Positions 23,714-32,597 of a DNA stretch of 64,000 nucleotides are shown here, one piece after another (the first letter of the stretch is position 1; every line of letters begins with the position of its first letter). A program made the position numbers and the translations under genes. The notes under the pieces are model-generated. The model saw nothing but the letters and a program-made list of their open reading frames with translations. It had not been told where the DNA came from and made no database searches. This DNA comes from Amycolatopsis sp. CA-230715 (lineage in GTDB: Bacteria; Actinomycetota; Actinomycetes; Mycobacteriales; Pseudonocardiaceae), in the NCBI RefSeq assembly GCF_018736145.1, contig NZ_CP059997.1:7439501-7503500 (forward strand), in the 5' to 3' direction.

Positions 23714-24246
23714 CACGGAGTCCCTTGTGGACACTCCGTCGCGTCGCGCTCGGCTTGGCCGACCGGGCAGACCGCGCCGGTCGTGCAGCTCGGCCGGTCG
23801 CACAGGCGGCACAGCAACTCGGCGTCGCGGACCCGGCCGTACGCACTGGCGAGCAGGGTTTCGAGGAGCCCGGCGAGGGTGTCGCGCTGCTTCGCGTCCA
23901 GGCCGTCGAGCAGCTCCGCGAGCGGAGCACCGCGCGCGGTGAGCGCCGCGTGTGCGGCCTTGCGACCCTCAGCCGTGAGCCGCACGGTCACGGCGCGGCC
24001 GCGCCCGGTGTGCCGCTTGGCGAGCCCGGCCGACTCCAGCGAATCCACCATGCGCGCCGAGGCGGACTGGGTGAGGCCGACGCGCTTGCCGAGTTCGGTG
24101 ACGCCGACCTCGGCCGAGCCCGCCAGCACCACCAGCGCCGACGCGCCGCTCGCGCTCAGCCCGGTCGCCCTGGTGGCCTCGGCGACGGTCAGATCGGCCA
24201 CCGCCAGCGCGGTGGCGCCGAGCAGGTTCGCCGTCCTATCATGCAT
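23713..24246 (-). CDS. MarR family regulator with C-terminal cysteine cluster
   Basis: 177 residues. The wHTH is VGVTELGKRVGLTQSASARMVDSLESAGLAKR with a basic wing (GRGRAVTVRLTAEG). After the dimer helices comes an added tail with five cysteines (LLCRLCDRPSCTTGAVCPVG...TEC), suited to bind a metal or sense thiol oxidation. Operon partner is the EamA transporter. Start ATG 24246. Confidence 0.83.
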   Translation of the reverse strand: MHDRTANLLGATALAVADLTVAEATRATGLSASGASALVVLAGSAEVGVTELGKRVGLTQSASARMVDSLESAGLAKRHTGRGRAVTVRLTAEGRKAAHAALTARGAPLAELLDGLDAKQRDTLAGLLETLLASAYGRVRDAELLCRLCDRPSCTTGAVCPVGQAERDATECPQGTP

Positions 24247-24303
24247 GAGTCATGCATATCAAGGATGAGGCGGATCGGCAACCCGGAGATGTGTCGTGGA
24301 CAG

Positions 24304-24342
24304 GTGTTTAAAATGAAGTGTACAGTCTGCTATAAACACTTC
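24304..24342. promoter_or_regulatory. nested inverted repeats before the TetR gene
   Basis: Two interleaved dyads: GTGTTTA/TAAACAC (24304-24310, 24333-24339) and GAAGTGT/ACACTTC (24315-24321, 24336-24342). They end exactly at the GTG start of the TetR gene, as expected for an autoregulatory operator. Confidence 0.5.
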
Positions 24343-24909
24343 GTGGACGGACGACGGCTGCTCGGGCGCGCGGAACGGCGAGCGCAGATCGTGGCCGCCG
24401 CGACCGCCGCGTTCGCGCGCGACGGGTACGCGGCGACCGGCATCGGCAAGATCGCGGCGCAGGCCGATGTCACGGCGACGATCATCTACCGGCACTTCAC
24501 CGGGAAGTCCGAGCTGTACCGGGCCGCGCTCGACGCCGCTCGCGCGCGGCTCGGCGAGGTGACCGAGGCCAAGGACGAGGGGATGGTCGAAGCGACCGTG
24601 GCCGCGGCCTCCGAGGATCCCGACGGTTTCCTGCTTTTGTTCCGGCACGCGGCGCGTGAGCCGGAATTCCGGGACTGGGTGGCCGAATTCGAGCGCGGCA
24701 GCGCCGAGATCGCCGAACGCGCGCTCGTGCCGAGGTTCCCGGGCGCCACGCGACGGCACTGGGCCGCGCACCTGCTCACCACGATCAGCGTCCAGACCAT
24801 CCTGTCCTGGCTGGACGCGGGGAAACCGGCGTCGGTGGCGGAGGTCGTCGCGACGATCGACGCCGCCTCCGATGCGGTGCTGGACGCGCTTGCGGGAGGA
24901 CACACCTGA
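24343..24909 (+). CDS. TetR family regulator
   Basis: 188 residues from GTG 24343; helix-turn-helix YAATGIGKIAAQADVTATIIYRHFTGKSELYRAAL (about 25-58) followed by a TetR effector domain. ATG 24313 is an in-frame alternative but would place ten more codons inside the inverted repeats. No ribosome site precedes 24343, so it may be leaderless. It is coupled to the methyltransferase gene by TGATG, so the two form one unit. Confidence 0.83.
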   Translation: MDGRRLLGRAERRAQIVAAATAAFARDGYAATGIGKIAAQADVTATIIYRHFTGKSELYRAALDAARARLGEVTEAKDEGMVEATVAAASEDPDGFLLLFRHAAREPEFRDWVAEFERGSAEIAERALVPRFPGATRRHWAAHLLTTISVQTILSWLDAGKPASVAEVVATIDAASDAVLDALAGGHT

Positions 24910-25559
24910 TGGACCAGCACAACATCGGCCGGTTCGACCGGCAGGCGGCCGGGTACGACCGCGCGTTCCTGCAGGCCTTCTTCGGGCCGGTCCAGCGGGC
25001 GGTGCTGGATTCGGCCGCGGCCGTCGTGCCGGAGCCGAAGCGGTTGCTCGACGTCGGCGCGGGCACCGGTCAGCTCCTGGCGGCCGCGCGTGAACTCTTC
25101 CCTGACACGGAAGCGGTCGGTGTGGAGCCCGCCGAAGCGATGCTGGCGAAAGCCAGGGACAAAGGTCTGCCCGTCGAACGCGGTGTGGCCGAGCGCCTGC
25201 CGTTCGAGGACGGCCGGTTCGACGTCGTGGTGTCCACGATGTCGTTCCACCACTGGGCGGACCAGCGCGCCGGGCTGCGCGAGGTGGCCAGGGTGCTCGC
25301 ACCGGGCGGGGTGGCGGTGATCGCGGAGCACTTCGCGCAGACGTGGTTGCGCCCCGTGTTCGCGATGCTGCCGAAACGCAATCGCGCGCCCGGCCACCGC
25401 GAAGTCGACGCGATGATCGCCGAGGCGGGGCTGCTCGCGCCGCGCTGGGAAACCGTGTTCCACCTGGATCCCTTCCTGCTCTTCCGCGACGCGGGCGGGC
25501 GGCGGGCACGTGGCACGCTCCCGTTCGTCACGGCCGTGGCGGCGGCCAAACGGGCGTAG
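24909..25559 (+). CDS. class I SAM-dependent methyltransferase (Methyltransf_11)
   Basis: 216 residues. Motif I is LLDVGAGTGQLLAAA, motif II end VGVEPAEAML, motif III region FDVVVSTMSFHHW, and a post-motif helix VLAPGGVAVIAEHF. The fold resembles UbiE/small-molecule C- or O-methyltransferases. ATG overlaps the TetR stop (TGATG), suggesting that the TetR controls it. Substrate unknown. Confidence 0.86.
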   Translation: MDQHNIGRFDRQAAGYDRAFLQAFFGPVQRAVLDSAAAVVPEPKRLLDVGAGTGQLLAAARELFPDTEAVGVEPAEAMLAKARDKGLPVERGVAERLPFEDGRFDVVVSTMSFHHWADQRAGLREVARVLAPGGVAVIAEHFAQTWLRPVFAMLPKRNRAPGHREVDAMIAEAGLLAPRWETVFHLDPFLLFRDAGGRRARGTLPFVTAVAAAKRA

Positions 25560-25584
25560 CGCGAAGCCCCGGATGGGCCGTTTC

Positions 25585-25601
25585 GAAACCAGACCGGTTT
25601 C
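25585..25601. promoter_or_regulatory. inverted repeat upstream of the DeoR operon
   Basis: Perfect GAAACC-N5-GGTTTC, adjoining a TTTCGAAA palindrome (25581-25588), about 97 bp before the DeoR start in a 138-bp gap. Candidate operator for DeoR. Confidence 0.45.
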
Positions 25602-25697
25602 ACTTCCTTTCGCGGTGTTGACTCCGAATTTCGCCGATGGCAGATTTCCTGCTCACCTGGAGCAGAGACGACCAGCGGAGTCCGGGAGGGTTGCGCT

Positions 25698-26495
25698 TTG
25701 CGATCACTCGACGAATTCGAGCGTGAGCAGGGCATTCTGCTCGATCTCGAGGCTTCGGGCCGGGTCTCGGTCAACGAGCTGAGCGATCGCTTCGGCGTGT
25801 CGGCGGTGACGGTTCGCAAGGATCTCGACGCGCTGGAGCGGCGGAACCTGTTGCGCCGGGTGCGCGGCGGCGCGGTCGGGGTCGGGACCACCGACGAGGG
25901 CGCGTGGGCGATGCGCGTCCGGCACTCGCACGCGGCGAAGCAGGCGATCGCGCGCCGCGCGGCCGCACTGGTCGACCACGGTGACGTGATCGCGATGGAC
26001 TCCTCGACCACCGCCTACCACGTCGCGACCGAACTGGTCGACCGCAGGAACCTGGTGGTGATCACCAACGGGCTCCGGGTGGCGACGCTGTTCATGGAGC
26101 AGACGAACTCGATGGTGCTGATGCCGGGCGGCGTGCTGCGCCGGTCCGCGGAATCCATGGTCGGCCCGATCGGGGACCTGCTGACCGGGCGCGGCCGGAT
26201 CGACAAGGGCTTCTTCGGGCTCGTCGGCCTGTCACCGGAGAACGGGCTGATGGACGTCAGCCCCGACGAGGCGCAGACCAAGGCGTTCATCGCAGGCGTG
26301 TGCGATCGGGTCTACGGGGTCTTCGACTCCTCGAAAGCGGGTCGCTTCGCCATCCATCCGTTCGTGCGCCCCGACGGCGTGGACGCGCTCATCACCGACG
26401 ATGGGATCGCGCCGAAGGTGGTCGCCGACTGGGCGGCGATCGGGGTCCCGGTGCGGATCGCCGAGGTCGAGCGGCCGCTCGGGGGCACCGCATGA
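25698..26495 (+). CDS. DeoR/GlpR family regulator of the sugar operon
   Basis: 265 residues. The N-terminal DeoR HTH is RVSVNELSDRFGVSAVTVRKDLDALERRNLLRRVRGGA; the C-terminal sugar-phosphate sensor domain has the DSSTTAYHVATEL and ITNGLRVA motifs of the ISOCOT fold. TTG start at 25698 with GGGAGGG seven bases upstream. First gene of an eight-gene operon and probably its repressor, relieved by a phosphorylated intermediate such as a ketose-1-phosphate. Confidence 0.88.
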   Translation: MRSLDEFEREQGILLDLEASGRVSVNELSDRFGVSAVTVRKDLDALERRNLLRRVRGGAVGVGTTDEGAWAMRVRHSHAAKQAIARRAAALVDHGDVIAMDSSTTAYHVATELVDRRNLVVITNGLRVATLFMEQTNSMVLMPGGVLRRSAESMVGPIGDLLTGRGRIDKGFFGLVGLSPENGLMDVSPDEAQTKAFIAGVCDRVYGVFDSSKAGRFAIHPFVRPDGVDALITDDGIAPKVVADWAAIGVPVRIAEVERPLGGTA

Positions 26496-27976
26496 GGACC
26501 GTGGCCGCGGTCGACCTCGGTGCCGAAAGCGGCAGGGTGGTGCGCGCCGGGTTCGATGGGACCCGCTTCGACATCGACGTCGCGCATCGGTTCGCGCACA
26601 GCCCCCGCACCGAGAACGGGATCCTGCGCTGGGACATGGACACCTTGCTGCGCGAGGTCACCGCGGGGCTCACCAGGCTGGACGCGGGCGGCGGCACGGT
26701 CGACTCGGTCGGCGTCGACGCCTGGGGTGTCGACTATGGACTGTTCCGTGTGGACGGACGAATGGTGGACCAGCCCACCTGCTACCGGGATCCGCGCCAG
26801 CTCGACGCGATGAAGCGCGCGGTCGACGCCGTCGGGGCCGACGCGATCTACGACGCGACGGGCGTCCAGCTGATGCCGATCAACACGATCTTCGGCCTCA
26901 CTTCGGACCTGCACGACCACCCCGACCGGCTCGCGGCGGCGGAGCGGCTGCAGATGATGCCGGACGTCTTCCATCGCCTGCTTTCCGGCAGCACCGGCAC
27001 CGAGTACACCGCCGCGTCGACCACCGGCGCGCTCGACATGCGCACCGGCCGCTGGGCCACCGGGCTGCTCGCCGCGCTGGGCATCCCGGACCACCTGCTG
27101 CCGGAGGTGATCCAGCCCGGTACCGACGTCGGCGCGCTCCGCGGCGGGTTCACCCGCGCGCTGTCGGAGACCAGGGTGATCGTGCCGCCCGCGCACGACA
27201 CCGCGAGCGCGGTCGTCGCGGTGCCGTTCACCGAACCCGGCGCGCTGTTCATCTCGTCGGGTACCTGGTCGCTCGTCGGCGTCGAGACTTCTCGGGCGCG
27301 CGTCGACGCTTCGGCGAAGGCGGTCAACCTCACCAACGAAGGTGGCTACGGCGGCACGATCCGCTTGCTGCGCAACGTGATGGGGCTGTGGCTGCTGCAG
27401 GAGTGCCGCAAGCAGTGGCACCGCGAGGGCGCCGATCTGGGCTACGCGGAGATCGCCGAACTCGCGCGCGCCGAACCCGGCCTGGTCAGCGTGGTGAACC
27501 CGGATTCGACCGATTTCCTGCTGCCGGGCGACATGCCGCGCCGCATCCAGGAGTACTGCGCGCGGACCGGCCAGCCGGTGCCCGCGACGGTCGGCGCGAT
27601 CGCCCGCTGCGCGATCGACTCGCTCGCGCTCGGGTACCGCCGGGTGCTCGACGCGATCACCGCGGTCACCGGGACACGCCCGCCCGCGGTCAACATCGTG
27701 GGCGGCGGCGCGCGGCACACCCTGTTGTCGCAGCTCACCTCGGACGCGACCGGTCTGCCGGTCCGATGTGGACCGGTGGAGGCCACCGCGATGGGCAACG
27801 CGGCGGTCCAGCTCGCCGCGCTCGGGGAGTTCGGCGGTGTCACCGAAATCCGGGCCGCCGTCGCGGACTCCGCCGACCTGACCGAGTACGAGCCGCGCGC
27901 CCGCCACGACTGGACCGCGGCCGCCGCGTTGCTGGACACCCTGACCAACGCCGATGGTCTGTACCACCGAGCTTGA
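26492..27976 (+). CDS. rhaB: rhamnulokinase-type FGGY kinase
   Basis: 494 residues; phosphorylates a ketose (L-rhamnulose by homology) at O-1 with ATP. N-terminal VAAVDLGAESGRVV is the FGGY phosphate loop; GTWSLVGVE and NEGGYGGTIRLLRNVMGLWLLQECRKQW match RhaB closely; the ATP-site GGGA lies in VNIVGGGARH. ATG overlaps the DeoR stop (ATGA). Followed at 35 bp by the sugar-binding protein gene. The rhamnulose assignment is by family; see the note on the missing isomerase. Confidence 0.85.
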   Translation: MRTVAAVDLGAESGRVVRAGFDGTRFDIDVAHRFAHSPRTENGILRWDMDTLLREVTAGLTRLDAGGGTVDSVGVDAWGVDYGLFRVDGRMVDQPTCYRDPRQLDAMKRAVDAVGADAIYDATGVQLMPINTIFGLTSDLHDHPDRLAAAERLQMMPDVFHRLLSGSTGTEYTAASTTGALDMRTGRWATGLLAALGIPDHLLPEVIQPGTDVGALRGGFTRALSETRVIVPPAHDTASAVVAVPFTEPGALFISSGTWSLVGVETSRARVDASAKAVNLTNEGGYGGTIRLLRNVMGLWLLQECRKQWHREGADLGYAEIAELARAEPGLVSVVNPDSTDFLLPGDMPRRIQEYCARTGQPVPATVGAIARCAIDSLALGYRRVLDAITAVTGTRPPAVNIVGGGARHTLLSQLTSDATGLPVRCGPVEATAMGNAAVQLAALGEFGGVTEIRAAVADSADLTEYEPRARHDWTAAAALLDTLTNADGLYHRA

Positions 27977-28011
27977 CCCACGTGACTCCGTCGAAGAGAG
28001 GGATGATCCGC

Positions 28012-29037
28012 ATGAGGACAACGATCCGGAACACCGTGGTGGTGCTCGGCCTCGTCGCCACGCTGGCCGCGGCGGGCTGCACGCAAAAGAACAGCGGCGG
28101 CGACGCGGGTGGCAACGCCGGCGGGAAGCACCAGATCGCGTTCGTGCCGAAGCTGCAGGGCATCCCGTACTTCGAGGCGATGAACACCGGCGGAAAGGGC
28201 GCGGAGCAGGCGCTCGGCGACGCGACCTGGCTCTACCAGGGCCCGACCCAGGCGGACGCGGCCGCGCAGACGCAGATCGTGCGCTCGTTCATCCAGCGCG
28301 GGGTGCAGGTCATCGTGGTCGCGCCGAACGACCCCAACTCGATGGCGCCGGTGCTGAAGGAAGCGCAGGACAAGGGCATCAAGGTGATGACCTCGGACAC
28401 CGACGCGCCGAACTCGGTCCGCGACGCGTTCGTGAACCAGGCGTCCACCGAGCAGATCGGCAAGGCGCTCACCGACGCGATGCTGAAAGCCATGGGCGGC
28501 AAGGGGAAGTACGCGATCGTCTCCTGTGGAGAGACAGCGGAGAACCTGAACTCGTGGATCAAGGTGCAGAAGCGGTACACCGCCGAGAAGTACCCCCAGG
28601 CGCAGATCGTCGACACCGTGTACGCGGGTGAGGACCAGGCCAAGGCGACCCAGATGGCGGCGGACCTGATGAACGCGCACCCGGATCTCACCGGCCTGAT
28701 CGGCGAGTGCACCTCGTCCGCGCCCGGTGTCGCGCAGGCCGTCAAGGACTCGAACCGCATCGGCAAGGTCTTCACCGTCGGCCTCGGCACGCCGAAGTCG
28801 ATGAAGCCGTACCTCGCGGACGGCTCTTCGTCGAGTTCGATCCTGTGGGACGTCGAGCAACTCGGCTACCTCACCGCGTGGGCGGGCGACCAGCTCGCCG
28901 CGGGCAAGCAGTTCCAGCCGGTGAACAAGGTGAGCGACAAGCTGCCCGCGGTGAAGTGGGACGCGGCGACCAAGACGCTGCTCCTCGGCGACCCGCTGGT
29001 GATCACCAAGGACAACGCCGACCAGTTCAGCTACTGA
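28012..29037 (+). CDS. rhaS: sugar ABC transporter substrate-binding lipoprotein (RhaS-like)
   Basis: 341 residues. Lipoprotein signal RNTVVVLGLVATLAAAGC, with the lipidated Cys at about 23, then a Gly/Asn-rich linker and a type-I periplasmic binding fold (KHQIAFVPKLQGIPYFEAMNTG; VIVVAPNDPNSMAPVLKEAQDKGIKVMTSDTDA). This is the ribose/rhamnose-binding class (Peripla_BP_4). ATG 28012 is chosen over 28003 because GAGAGGG ends nine bases before it. Captures the sugar outside the membrane for the importer encoded next. Confidence 0.88.
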   Translation: MRTTIRNTVVVLGLVATLAAAGCTQKNSGGDAGGNAGGKHQIAFVPKLQGIPYFEAMNTGGKGAEQALGDATWLYQGPTQADAAAQTQIVRSFIQRGVQVIVVAPNDPNSMAPVLKEAQDKGIKVMTSDTDAPNSVRDAFVNQASTEQIGKALTDAMLKAMGGKGKYAIVSCGETAENLNSWIKVQKRYTAEKYPQAQIVDTVYAGEDQAKATQMAADLMNAHPDLTGLIGECTSSAPGVAQAVKDSNRIGKVFTVGLGTPKSMKPYLADGSSSSSILWDVEQLGYLTAWAGDQLAAGKQFQPVNKVSDKLPAVKWDAATKTLLLGDPLVITKDNADQFSY

Positions 29038-29038
29038 C

Positions 29039-30541
29039 ATGGGCGCGCCTCGTCTGTCCATGAAGGACATTTCGAAGCGGTACGGCGCGGTGCGCGCGAT
29101 CGGGCACGCGGACCTCGTCGTGGAGCCCGGCACTGTGCACGCGCTGGTCGGGGAGAACGGTGCGGGCAAGTCGACGCTGATCAAAATTCTCTCTGGCGCG
29201 GTCACCCCGGACACCGGGTCGATCGAGTTCGACGGGGCGCCCGCGCGCATCGGCGCCACGGCGGACGCGATGGCGCTCGGGATCGCGACCGTCTACCAGG
29301 AACCGCAGCTCTTCCGCGAGCTCACGGTGTCGGAGAACATCTTCTTGGGCAGGGAACTCCGCTCCGGGCCGAGGATCGACTGGGCGGCGCAGCACGAACG
29401 CGTGGTGGACCTGCTCGACCTGCTCGGGCTGCCGTCTTCGGAGGCGACGTCCCCGGTCGGTGACCTTTCGATCGCCGAGCAGCAACAGGTGTCGATCGCG
29501 AAAGCGCTTGCGGGGGAAGCGAAACTGCTCATCCTCGACGAGCCGTCGGCCATCCTCACCGACGCCGAGATCGAGGTGCTGTTCGGCGTGGTGCGGCGGC
29601 TCAAGGAATCGGGTGTCGCGATCATCTACATCTCGCACCGGCTCGACGAGCTGTTCCGGATCGCGGACGAGGTGACCGTGATGCGCGACGGCGCCACGCT
29701 CGGCACCTACCCGATCGCCGAACTGACCGTGCGGCAGATCGCCGAGCTGATGGTCGGCGACGTGCTCGACGACGAACGTCCTACCAGGACGGTCCCGGAC
29801 GGACCGCCGAAGCTCGAACTCTCCTCGCTCGGGCTGGAAGGCGAGTTCCACGACGTCGACGTCACGGTCAAGGCGGGGGAGATCGTCGCGCTGTACGGGC
29901 TCGTCGGGTCCGGTGTCTCGGAGATCGCGAACACGGTCTACGGGATCGACCAGGCGACGGCGGGGGAGATCCGCCTCGGCGGTGAACCCGTTCGCCCGAC
30001 TTCGCCGAGGCACGCGCAGAAGCTCGGGATCGCGCTGCTGCCCGCCGACCGCAAGGCGCAGGGCATGTTCTCGTTCCAGTCCATCGCGTTCAACATCTCG
30101 GTCGGTCACCTCCCGCTGCTGTCGAAGTTCCGGCTGTGGATGGACCGGGGTCGCGAAAGGACGGTCGCGAAGGACCTGATCGACCGGCTCGCGGTGAAGA
30201 CGCCGAGCGAGCGCCAGCCGATCGGCGCGATGTCCGGTGGCAACGCGCAGAAGGTCGTGCTCGCCCGCCAGCTCGTGCGGCGCCCCGACGTGCTCATGCT
30301 CGCCGAGCCGACCCAGGGCGTCGACGTCGGCGCGAAGGAGGAGATCCACCGGATCGTCACCGCGCTCGCCGACGAGGGCACCGCGGTGCTGGTGGTCACC
30401 TCGGACCTGCCGGAGGCGCTTCGGATCGCGGACCGGCTGCTGGTGGTGCGCGGCGGCACGACCGTCGCCGAGTTCGGCCACGAAGCGTCCCAAGTGGACG
30501 TTCTCGCGGCGGCCGCTGGCGAGAGCGAGGTGCGCACATGA
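29039..30541 (+). CDS. rhaT: sugar ABC transporter ATPase (RhaT/RbsA type, two NBDs)
   Basis: 500 residues with two nucleotide-binding domains. The first has Walker A GENGAGKSTLI, a shortened signature region (VGDLSIAEQQQVSIAKAL) and Walker B LLILDEPSAIL. The second has a degenerate Walker A (GLVGSGVSEIAN, lacking the usual GKS/T), signature MSGGNAQKVVLARQL and Walker B LMLAEPTQGVD, the usual asymmetry of RbsA/MglA-type ATPases. Starts one base after the binding-protein stop. Energises sugar uptake with the two permeases that follow. Confidence 0.9.
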   Translation: MGAPRLSMKDISKRYGAVRAIGHADLVVEPGTVHALVGENGAGKSTLIKILSGAVTPDTGSIEFDGAPARIGATADAMALGIATVYQEPQLFRELTVSENIFLGRELRSGPRIDWAAQHERVVDLLDLLGLPSSEATSPVGDLSIAEQQQVSIAKALAGEAKLLILDEPSAILTDAEIEVLFGVVRRLKESGVAIIYISHRLDELFRIADEVTVMRDGATLGTYPIAELTVRQIAELMVGDVLDDERPTRTVPDGPPKLELSSLGLEGEFHDVDVTVKAGEIVALYGLVGSGVSEIANTVYGIDQATAGEIRLGGEPVRPTSPRHAQKLGIALLPADRKAQGMFSFQSIAFNISVGHLPLLSKFRLWMDRGRERTVAKDLIDRLAVKTPSERQPIGAMSGGNAQKVVLARQLVRRPDVLMLAEPTQGVDVGAKEEIHRIVTALADEGTAVLVVTSDLPEALRIADRLLVVRGGTTVAEFGHEASQVDVLAAAAGESEVRT

Positions 30542-31536
30542 CCGCCATCGCCGTGCGGGGCAAGCGCGAGCGCGTCATCGCGCCGCTCGTCACCGGACAA
30601 GAGGTCGTGCTCCTGGTCGTGGTCGCCGCGCTCTGGCTCGTGCTGTGGTGGGCCACCCCGGCGTTCCTCTCCGCGGATTCGCTGCGGCCGCTGCTGATCG
30701 AGGTCGCGCCGGTCGCGCTCATCGGCGTCGGCATGACACTGGTCATCGTGTCCGCCGGGATCGACGTGTCCGTCGGCAGCGGCATGATGGTGTGCGGCGT
30801 GATCACCGCGCGCCTGCTCGTCGAAGCGCAGGTCCCGCTCGTGGTGGCGCTGCTGGTGGCGATCGCCGTCGGCGCGCTGCTCGGCGCGGTGAACGGCGTG
30901 CTGATCGCGTGGGGCAGGGTGCACGCGATCATCATCACCTTCGGCACGCTCAACCTGTTCCAGTTCGTCGGCAGGCAGATCTTCGGCTCGCAGACGGTCA
31001 ACGGCATTCCGTCCACATTGGACCTGTTCGGGCGCGGCGATGCGGGGCGGACGTTCGGGCTGCCGCACAGCTTCCTGCTGATGGCGGTGATCGCTGCCGC
31101 GGTGTGGTGGTACCTGCGCCAAACGCCGGGCGGCAGGCACTTCTACGCGATCGGCGGCGATCCGGTCGCCGCCGAACTGGCCGGGGTGCGGGTGCGGCGC
31201 CGGGTGCTGCTGGCCTACGTGGTCACCGGCGCGCTGGTCGGGCTGGCCGCCGTGTTCACCATCGCCAAGGGCACCGCCACGCTCGACCAGAGCATCGGCT
31301 CCGGCAAGGAGCTCGCGGTGATCGCCGCGGTGGTGATCGGCGGAACCTCGATCATGGGCGGCAGGGGCTCGGTGCTCGGCACCGTCCTCGGCGCGCTGCT
31401 GGTGCAGACCGTCGCCTCCGGTGTCACGCAGCTCGGCTGGCCGAGCGATCTGTCCGATCTGTTCGTCGGCGTGTTCGTGATCATCGCGGTCGGCGCCGAT
31501 CTGCTGCGGGAACGGGCGAGGAGGGCGAAGCGATGA
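30538..31536 (+). CDS. rhaP: sugar ABC transporter permease 1 (RhaP-like)
   Basis: 332 residues, about ten membrane helices, BPD_transp_2 family (ribose/rhamnose type). The motif VSAGIDVSVGSGMMVCGVITARLL and the cytosolic GGDPVAAELAGVRVRRRVLLAYVVTGAL loop are typical. ATG overlaps the ATPase stop (ATGA) and its own stop overlaps the next start. Forms the channel with the next gene product. Confidence 0.9.
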   Translation: MTAIAVRGKRERVIAPLVTGQEVVLLVVVAALWLVLWWATPAFLSADSLRPLLIEVAPVALIGVGMTLVIVSAGIDVSVGSGMMVCGVITARLLVEAQVPLVVALLVAIAVGALLGAVNGVLIAWGRVHAIIITFGTLNLFQFVGRQIFGSQTVNGIPSTLDLFGRGDAGRTFGLPHSFLLMAVIAAAVWWYLRQTPGGRHFYAIGGDPVAAELAGVRVRRRVLLAYVVTGALVGLAAVFTIAKGTATLDQSIGSGKELAVIAAVVIGGTSIMGGRGSVLGTVLGALLVQTVASGVTQLGWPSDLSDLFVGVFVIIAVGADLLRERARRAKR

Positions 31537-32597
31537 CCGAGGTCGACGTGAAGGCCGATCCGGGGCTCGGTTCGCGCGTGCTGCGCGCGGTGCTGACCCG
31601 GCGCGAGATCCTGCTGGTGATCCTGATCGTCGTCGTGCTGGTCTGGATGACGCTGCTGGGCTACGGCGGGTACCTGACCGGGCCGTACAACCCGGACTAC
31701 CTCGCCGCTTCGCTCGTCGACGCGGTGCCGCTGGCGATGCTCGCGCTCGCCGAGCTGCTGGTGATCGTGTCCGGCCGCGGCGGGATCGACCTGTCCATCG
31801 GCGCGATCGTGTCGCTGACCGGCATGGTCTTCGGATTCGCGAGTGGACAGTGGGGCTGGCCGCTGCTCCCGGCGATCCTGCTCGCGGTGGTGGTCGGCGG
31901 CGCGCTCGGCGCGGTGAACGGATTCCTGGTCGCCCGCCTCGGTTTTCCCGCGCTGATCACCACGCTGGCGACCTACTACGCGTTCAAGTCGCTCGCCGTG
32001 GTGATCAACGCCCAGCAGCCGATCAGCACGCCGAGCATCCAGTCGCTGTACTCGCTCACCGCCTCGGTCGAGATCCCGGTGATCGGGCACGACATCCCGA
32101 ACGTGCCGCTGGGCGTGTTCACCTTCCTGCTCCCGGCGATGGTGGTGGTCTGGCTCCTGTTGCAGCGCACCACGTTCGGGCGGCGGCTGTTCGCGATCGG
32201 CACCAACGACGTCGCGGCGACCTGGTCGGGCGTGCCGGTCGCGGCGACCAGGATGCGCGCCTACGTCCTCGCGGGGGTGATCGCCGGGTTCGTCGCGGTC
32301 TACACCACCGGGCAGTTCGCGTCGGCACGGCCGGACGCGGGCACCGCGGGCAACGGGCTCGCGCTGCCCGCGATCACCATCGCCGTGCTCGGCGGCGTCG
32401 CGATCACCGGCGGGATCGGCAGGGTGTCGGGCGTGCTGCTCGCGGCGATCCTCGTCACCTGGCTCAACGCCGGGATCCTGCTGCTGTTCGAAGGCAACGA
32501 GGGCACCCAGTTCCAGTTGCTCGCGCTCGGCGCGGTGCTCGTCTTCTGCGCACTGCTCAACGCGTACACCACGAGAAAGTACGGGGGGACCCGATGA
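31533..32597 (+). CDS. rhaQ: sugar ABC transporter permease 2 (RhaQ-like)
   Basis: 354 residues, BPD_transp_2 permease with a longer N-terminus than permease 1. VSGRGGIDLSIGAIVSLTGMVF and IGTNDVAATWSGVPVAATRMRAYVLAGVIAG are the family motifs. Coupled by ATGA overlaps on both sides. Confidence 0.9.
   Translation: MTEVDVKADPGLGSRVLRAVLTRREILLVILIVVVLVWMTLLGYGGYLTGPYNPDYLAASLVDAVPLAMLALAELLVIVSGRGGIDLSIGAIVSLTGMVFGFASGQWGWPLLPAILLAVVVGGALGAVNGFLVARLGFPALITTLATYYAFKSLAVVINAQQPISTPSIQSLYSLTASVEIPVIGHDIPNVPLGVFTFLLPAMVVVWLLLQRTTFGRRLFAIGTNDVAATWSGVPVAATRMRAYVLAGVIAGFVAVYTTGQFASARPDAGTAGNGLALPAITIAVLGGVAITGGIGRVSGVLLAAILVTWLNAGILLLFEGNEGTQFQLLALGAVLVFCALLNAYTTRKYGGTR

Noticed and set aside
26312..28021. 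569-residue minus-strand frame across the rhamnulokinase
   Set aside because: Shadow of the rhaB-type gene; Asp/Arg/His-rich without motifs.
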